Assembly (NCBI RefSeq): GCF_910592395.1
Contig: NC_088326.1
Location: 4,719,001-4,783,000, forward strand
DNA length: 64,000 nt
Origin: Lineus longissimus
Lineage: Eukaryota; Nemertea; Pilidiophora; Heteronemertea; Lineidae
Direction of reading: 5' to 3'
Part shown: positions 58,501 to 64,000 of the stretch, piece by piece
How the letters are laid out: the number at the start of each line of letters is the position of its first letter
How positions within the stretch are numbered: the stretch's first letter is position 1
The notes under the pieces: model-generated
What the model saw: only the letters and a program-made list of their open reading frames with translations
What the model was told of the DNA's origin: nothing
Database searches by the model: none
Translations under genes and position numbers: made by a program

Positions 58501-61276
58501 TGATAGTCATCGAACCAACATTTCATACTTTTATTTACAATTTTTATAGCAAAGCGGTGTTTGTCGGGATTGAAAAGAAATCAATTTTTTACCTACCCGT
58601 ACATTATCAGGACAATTCTGCCGCAGTCGCCGTACCAATGGGCCTTCCTGTGCAGCTTTGATGATGACAAAAGCTGGCGCTTTTTCTCCTTCTATGGTAC
58701 AGCAAAGTGCGACTGTACACCCCAACTTATGGTTCCCTCTGCTGCTCTTGATGTTAATTTGTTTTTGGCCATTTTGTAATGATTGCACACATTAAGTCAT
58801 GGGCGTGGGTCACTATAGACCTACTGGTTGCACCAGCGATCGGCCAAGATCAAAACATTCACAGAAGGTCTTGGACTCCCCATACGAGACTTAGAAACTA
58901 GATTCATATCACTTTTCCAATGCACTTGACCAACCCCGATTAATGAATAGGAGCATTGCAACTTTAATGTTGGGACACCCTGTATTTCAAACAACCTGAA
59001 TATCGCCTTGTAAAGCCAATCCGTGAGGCATGAAACCCGCCGACACGCGCTATTGAACAGACTTTTGTCAGATCACATTTCCATTGCATTTGAACTGACC
59101 CCGATAAATGAATATTAAAATGTTGCCGGGGCTTATATGTACCACGTGAGTAGCATTACCACAGTCACATGGTGTAAAAGGCGGTCCGCTGATCTACAAA
59201 TATTTAATGGATTGTCGGTATAACTGAGTAGGTACAGTATATAGGAGAACCTTGAATTCGCACTGGACTAGTTCAGAGTCGAGACTCTACCATTACCTAG
59301 GGCCTGCGCCTTTACTGCACTCTGCCTGGGTTACTATTTTTGTGCTACTCCGGACGGTTTTAATGGCAGCCAACTGTTGCCAACTGTTGCTGCATCGGAG
59401 TATTGAGGGACATTATCAATCAATGTAAAGTCAACGAGTATTGTGCCCAAATTAGAATAATTACTTTAGGAATCTTAGCCTCAATCTGGAGCTGATTTAT
59501 AGAAAGACCGGCCCCCCAAATGCCTTACACCTGGTGAGACAAGACCACAATTGATTTTTTAAGCCTTTTAGCAGTTAAATTGTCAATGTTTGACCGCGAC
59601 GCATCAAAGAACGCGTGGTGTTGTGAATCTGAAATTTAGATTATGTTATTCCGGACAGTCGGGCAAGTAAATGGTGAAAAATAAAATGGTGATTGACCAC
59701 GGAAATTTTTTTTTAATCGACAAATTAGACAGACTTTGATATTTCCACTCTTTTCAGCCAACTGGCAGAAAAAACTCAAAACACGCCCCCTATTACCCAA
59801 TTAGCAAAATTCGAAATTAATTTTTTCATCAAATAATTTCTTTATATCTGTAGACTTGCCACAACAAATATTTTTTCAATACCTCTCCAAATATGTACTT
59901 GAGAGTAAAAAATATGCACTCGTCTAATAGATAGGCCTGGACCCTCCAACCTATGAATATTCATTAGTGGTCTTGTCTCAATGAAGGTACATTTCAGGGG
60001 TTAACATTTTGAGATTTTTTTCAAACTAATGTACATGACATCCCACAACTCTCCAACAAAGGAAAGTCATATCTGGACATTTTTGGAGAAATGAGAGACA
60101 TTTCAAAGAGTGGTACAACTGTGCCAAAGCGACGAAAGAGGACAAAATCGACAAAAAGTCATGATTTTGCAGCCAACAGCACCAAATTCAAAGACCTGCC
60201 CTGGCCAGAATAAGCAAGCTATGGAGCTGAAACTTTAGGATGTGATTTAGGAATATCTTTGCTGCTTAGGGCACAACTTTCGGAATCAAGGCCTAAGTAG
60301 TTTTAAAGAAATTACAAAATGAATGGCAACACAACAAGACTTGTAAAAATGAAACCGAACTTAGACCGGGGTTAGGTTGACTCTTATTTGGGTCAAATTA
60401 AGTTTTTTTCTCATTATTTTAGCTTGTTTTGACCTTAAATCATCAGCAATACAATATTCTAAATGAATTAGAGTGATTTGAGCACATTCAAATTTTTCAC
60501 TATATTGACCCAAAATGTAGTGTAAATAGAGACAAGACCACAATTGATTTTTTAAGCCTTTTAGCAGTTAAATTGTCAATGTTTGACCGCGACGCATCAA
60601 AGAACGCGTGGTGTTGTGAATCTGAAATTTAGATTATGTTATTCCGGACAGTCGGGCAAGTAAATGGTGAAAAATAAAATGGTGATTGACCACGGAAATT
60701 TTTTTTTAATCGACAAATTAGACAGACTTTGATATTTCCACTCTTTTCAGCCAACTGGCAGAAAAAACTCAAAACACGCCCCCTATTACCCAATTAGCAA
60801 AATTCGAAATTAATTTTTTCATCAAATAATTTCTTTATATCTGTAGACTTGCCACAACAAATATTTTTTCAATACCTCTCCAAATATGTACTTGAGAGTA
60901 AAAAACATGCACTCGTCTAATAGATAGGCCTGGACCCTCCAACCTATGAATATTCATTAGTGGTCTTGTCTCTGGTGCGCGGCTTTACCAAGGTAGGTGT
61001 GCTCTCTGATCTCAGGGTGTAGGACAACCCTCGACGAAGTTTCACTCATACATACCTATCACTGGATTCTTGACATACTCCATCACAAATGGAACTTGGA
61101 GATTGAATATTATCGATATAACCGTCGTGATTATGACCGTCTTGATAGCCCTTGATTTGGTGCAGAGTCTTGGGGCAGCCATCGGAAACCTCACCGCGAT
61201 CAGACGATCAACGCTCATCTCTGCGAGAAAGAGCCCGGAAGCTACAGCGTACATGTATACTGTACAGTAATGTAAC
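55513..61276 (-). CDS. Gene H: class A GPCR, 3' two exons
   Basis: Exon 2 is 61276-61056 and exon 3 is 56018-55513. Exon 1 lies beyond the right edge. Both exons are open and have the standard lengths and splice sites. Exon 3 is of the A/B/E type (LPYRLYYMMMDL) with IEIIAS, EQKHLARML and MDNVYW as copy-specific changes. Exon 2 ends NPVIG as in C, E and G. Intron 2 has grown to 5037 bp through two insertions. A polyadenylation-like AATAAA on the minus strand near 55350 matches that of gene E. Partial only because of the window edge. Confidence 0.82.
57345..59236 (-). mobile_element. Pogo-like element inserted in intron 2 of H
   Basis: Absent from the equivalent place in gene E, which fixes the boundaries to within a few bases. 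Contains the transposase gene described next. I could not find convincing terminal inverted repeats. The stretch 58790-59236 shows no recognisable coding sequence. Confidence 0.6.
57578..58788 (-). pseudogene. Pogo/Tigger/CENP-B-like DDE transposase, partial, spliced
   Basis: The right-hand exon (58788 to about 58598) encodes KLGCTVALCCTIEGEKAPAFV, typical of the DDE_1 nuclease. It ends at DNVR before a GTAGGT donor. The left-hand exon resumes after TTTTCAG at about 58106 with GTPTGW and carries LLIMDRCRVH (second Asp) and IVQPLDCTV (third Asp). One frameshift near 57790 separates this from an acidic C-terminal tail (57967-57578, LLDNQEMDDFEEDG). The first catalytic Asp and the DNA-binding N-terminus are missing. 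The intron of about 490 bp is an inference from the two splice signals and the continuous domain. Confidence 0.72.
59536..59979. repeat. 444-bp repeat, left copy
   Basis: Terminated by inverted repeats GAGACAAGACCAC and GTGGTCTTGTCTC. AT-rich, noncoding. Nearly identical to the right copy; I see about one difference, TATGC against CATGC near the right end. Confidence 0.85.
60529..60972. repeat. 444-bp repeat, right copy
   Basis: In the same orientation as the left copy and with the same 13-bp inverted ends. Confidence 0.85.
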
Positions 61277-61754
61277 CTAAAAAGAAAGGGTTACTGAATG
61301 AAGGGTCGGTAAGGGGTCAAACATTGTAGACAGGTTCAGGCAGAAGTGGGAGCAAAAATCCAAGAGGTCTCGAAGAAGCGAAAGGTCGCCCTCCCCCTGT
61401 ACCTTGCGTAGTGCATTGATGCAAAGGGGGTGAACTTGTGAAGTGATAAAAATGCTGAAGTTTCTTACCTTTGGTGCGTATGGGACCTCCGTTGTTTTCT
61501 TCTCCTACATCTACATGTACCTTAACCCTTCATTGACACAATGTGGCCAAATGAAAACGCTGAGTCGTGACATTCGACAGCAGCGGGTTCGTTTTTGACA
61601 CAGAGTTCACTCTGAGTCGTGACACTCGTCAGTCACGACTGAAAGCAGCAGGTTGTTTTTTGACACAGAGTTCACCACTGAGTATCAAAATGCCTGTAAC
61701 CAAAATCATGTCTCAGATTTTTTCATGTATTGCTGGTTCCTTCGGTGGGTAGTA

Positions 61755-61946
61755 CAGTGGAACCTCCGTTAGCGAACACTTTTCTACTAAGGACACCCTC
61801 TCTATTAAGGACACTGCACTTGGCATTTGGCCCCAAGTTGGCCATTCCTACTAGTACTCCATTTGACATTTGTAATCAAGACACCTCTCGATTAATTAAG
61901 GACAGTTTTTCTCAGTCCCAAGTGTGTCCTTAATAGAGAGGCTTTG
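61755..61946. mobile_element. Pogo-like MITE, intron 1 of H
   Basis: 192 bp, TA on both sides (61753-61754 and 61947-61948). Ends are CAGTGGAACCTCCGTTAGCG and, reversed, CAAAGCCTCTCTATTAAGG. This is the cleanest copy. Confidence 0.55.
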
Positions 61947-62149
61947 TATTTTTAGGGCTGAATAACGAGCTCACGTATAGTATCCATACACTTGCTCCTT
62001 GCATACACCCGTAGCGCAAGGAGGTCTTAACCACTAGATTTGATATCAGGGATCATTCTTTCAAACTGTCGCATGTTACCAACAATAGTGTGTTCGTTTT
62101 CCCGTTGCAGTACGGTACAATCTCAAAATCCCAAGCCATGGCTGAACAC

Positions 62150-64000
62150 GCATCTTCATATTTCAAGTTCAAATTCAAATTCATATGAACTTTATTAGTC
62201 ATCGTTTCAAAATATATTTTACATAGGTACACAACATACATGATACAGGCAATACTAAGCTAAACATCAATGAATTAATAAGTAAACTAGCTGAATCAAA
62301 TGCATTTAAAAAAGAAACAACCAAATAACTACTTGTGATAATAGAATCAAAACCCCCCCCCCCCACATTTTGTTAATTTCACAATTTTCTACAGAAATGC
62401 CCCTACGATATGACTCATACTCACGTCATGACCCAGTTAATAGTATGTAATGATCTGTTCACTCTGCAAGCCCCCGACAAAAAGAAATCAATTAATTTCA
62501 ATTCCTCCAAACCTTTGCCCGAATTTCGTTCATATCATGCCTGGCACATTCCATTTTCACATGAAACTCCGACCCTATCTCTCCTGAGGTACACAATGAC
62601 TATACCCGTTTTCCATAGGGATATTTTGCCTTCTCCAAGACTCAATATCAAAGTAATAATCATACACGAACCTTTGAAATGGCTCTTCTTAAGTTAGCGT
62701 TAACCACTGAATCTGAATACCGTTCTCTTCTGAAATAGACCTTAAGAGAAGAATACAACTCCAACTTACTTTTGCATTTAAGTTCATCAATCTAAGTACG
62801 TTCTTACGAGTCTCTTATCGTCAACCTCGTTTTCCCCACAAACGAAGTGCTGATTGCATTTAAATCTAAATCTATCAAGTCAACCGCTATTAACCTTAGA
62901 TGGAAAGTCAAAATAACTGGATATTCCACATTGCAAATTCTTAAACACAGCTCTCATAGCTCACCGAGCTAACTCATTATTCTTTGATGTAATAATGATG
63001 TATAAAATTTCAAACTGATACAAAAATAGTATAAGATAAAGTAAGACGTCTCAACTCAGCAAGAACAGCAACACTACACGTTTGACGCCGGACTCCTAGG
63101 ACTGACTTACAAAACTTCATATGAACCAATTCATGGACAAAATGCCCACCACATACCTGCTTTCTAACATGGTCAACTGTGGGCTTACGACAAAGATAAA
63201 CACCCCAAACTTCAGAACCTTACAGAAGTTGCGGTTTTATTAAAAATCAAATAAACTAGTTTCTTGACTTATGTACCCTGATAAATGTTAAAATGTTTAT
63301 TCAACTGGTAAACTGCCTGCTTTGCTTTGCTTGTTGACGTTTTCTCAGCTTTGTTAAAGGATCCATTACAAGAAAATATCATACCATGATACTTAACAGA
63401 TTCAACAAGATCAATGACCGCATCAAAAACTCTGAGGGAAAGACCCTTCCTAAACCTTTTATTAAAACACATTGCCTTTTGTTTGATATGATGACAACCA
63501 ACCGCCATCGCTTGCAAAAAGCGGACACTTTTATCTAAAGCTCTTTGTAAACCATTCACACTCTGAGACAAAATTAAGAGTTCATCCGAAAACAATAAAT
63601 TAAAAACAATTCTCCCTTCAAATATTACTGGGTCCGTATCTGGCGAATTCAAGTAATCTGGTAAGTCATTAATGAATATATTAAACTTTGATGGACTAAA
63701 AAAAATCCCTTGGCGGAGGCCAATACGATTTATCCGATCATTAGCCTTTGACAAGTCTACAAAGCATGCACACAATGGACGATGCTTTCGCTTAAAATTT
63801 CTAACAATAGAAGACAACAAGAACGTGTGATCAGCAGTTCTAATCAATAGGACGGAAACCAATCTGATTCTCACATAATATTTGATTTTCCGAAAGGAAC
63901 ACATTTAATCGGTCATTTAAAACCCCCGTAAAAACTTTACTCAAACAGCCCGAAACTGTCACTCTCCCCAATAATTATCTACCTCGGTGAGGGAACCACC
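62150..64000 (-). mobile_element. LINE-a in intron 1 of H, runs off the edge
   Basis: Almost the same sequence as 37855-39830 in gene E, including the C12 run and the FSDE box. The RT frame 63904-63269 is continuous for 211 codons because a segment present in E (about 39430-39555) is deleted here. Inactive. Confidence 0.7.

Larger units (their letters stand above)
59530..60978. mobile_element. Composite insertion flanked by CTGGTG
   Basis: Gene E has a single CTGGTG at this point of intron 2. H has one on each side (59531-59536 and 60972-60977), so the unit of about 1.44 kb inserted as one piece. It consists of two direct 444-bp repeats and a spacer of about 550 bp. The spacer has no evident coding sequence, primer-binding site or polypurine tract. 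Confidence 0.7.

Noticed and set aside
57345-59236. Terminal inverted repeats for the pogo-like insertion
   Set aside because: The two ends share only short scattered matches; boundaries rest on comparison with gene E.
59536-60972. Simple LTR retrotransposon (TRIM)
   Set aside because: No TG...CA termini, no primer-binding site after the left repeat and no polypurine tract before the right one; kept as a composite of uncertain type.

Overview
The window is animal (metazoan) nuclear DNA, probably from a marine invertebrate. The genes have GT-AG introns, the sequence is AT-rich, and it is crowded with LINEs, PIF/Harbinger, pogo-like, foldback-like and MITE DNA elements. I cannot name the phylum from the sequence alone.

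Its backbone is a head-to-tail tandem array of eight closely related class A (rhodopsin-like) GPCR genes, here called A to H, all on the minus strand. Each complete gene has three coding exons with the same design. Exon 1 is 329 nt (N-terminus, TM1-2, into the first extracellular loop) and exon 2 is 221 nt (TM3-4, DRL motif). Exon 3 is 506 nt in six copies (TM5-7, NFxxY and tail). Introns fall in phase 2 and phase 1. The standard product is 351 aa. All visible coding exons are open, so these look like functional or very recently functional genes. H runs off the right edge before exon 1.

Layout (plus coordinates): gene A 27-3833; an A-B spacer holding a decayed SLC35G/EamA-type transporter pseudogene (5580-6690) and a leftover piece of GPCR intron 1 (7037-7628); B 8296-14779, with a foldback-like element in intron 2 and a 5'-truncated LINE in intron 1; C 16444-21798; a PIF/Harbinger transposon at 23143-24692; D 24915-32905, whose intron 1 has a TIR element inside a LINE inside another LINE; E 34484-41346; F 42180-46327, in which a spacer deletion has changed the gene's 3' end; G 47754-53933; H from 55513, with a pogo-like transposase gene and a 1.4-kb composite of two 444-bp repeats in intron 2.

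Shared insertions, deletions and protein signatures suggest that F-G-H is a second copy of the block B-C/D-E. C, D and G form one receptor subtype and A, B, F, E and H the other. Protein differences between copies cluster at the TM2-loop 1 junction and at TM6-loop 3, with near-identity elsewhere. That is the pattern expected if the copies are diverging in ligand recognition, but the ligand is unknown. The spacers keep a TATA-like box and GC-rich block about 350 bp upstream of the start codon in B, C, D, F and G, and a short inverted-repeat element in every spacer except E-F.
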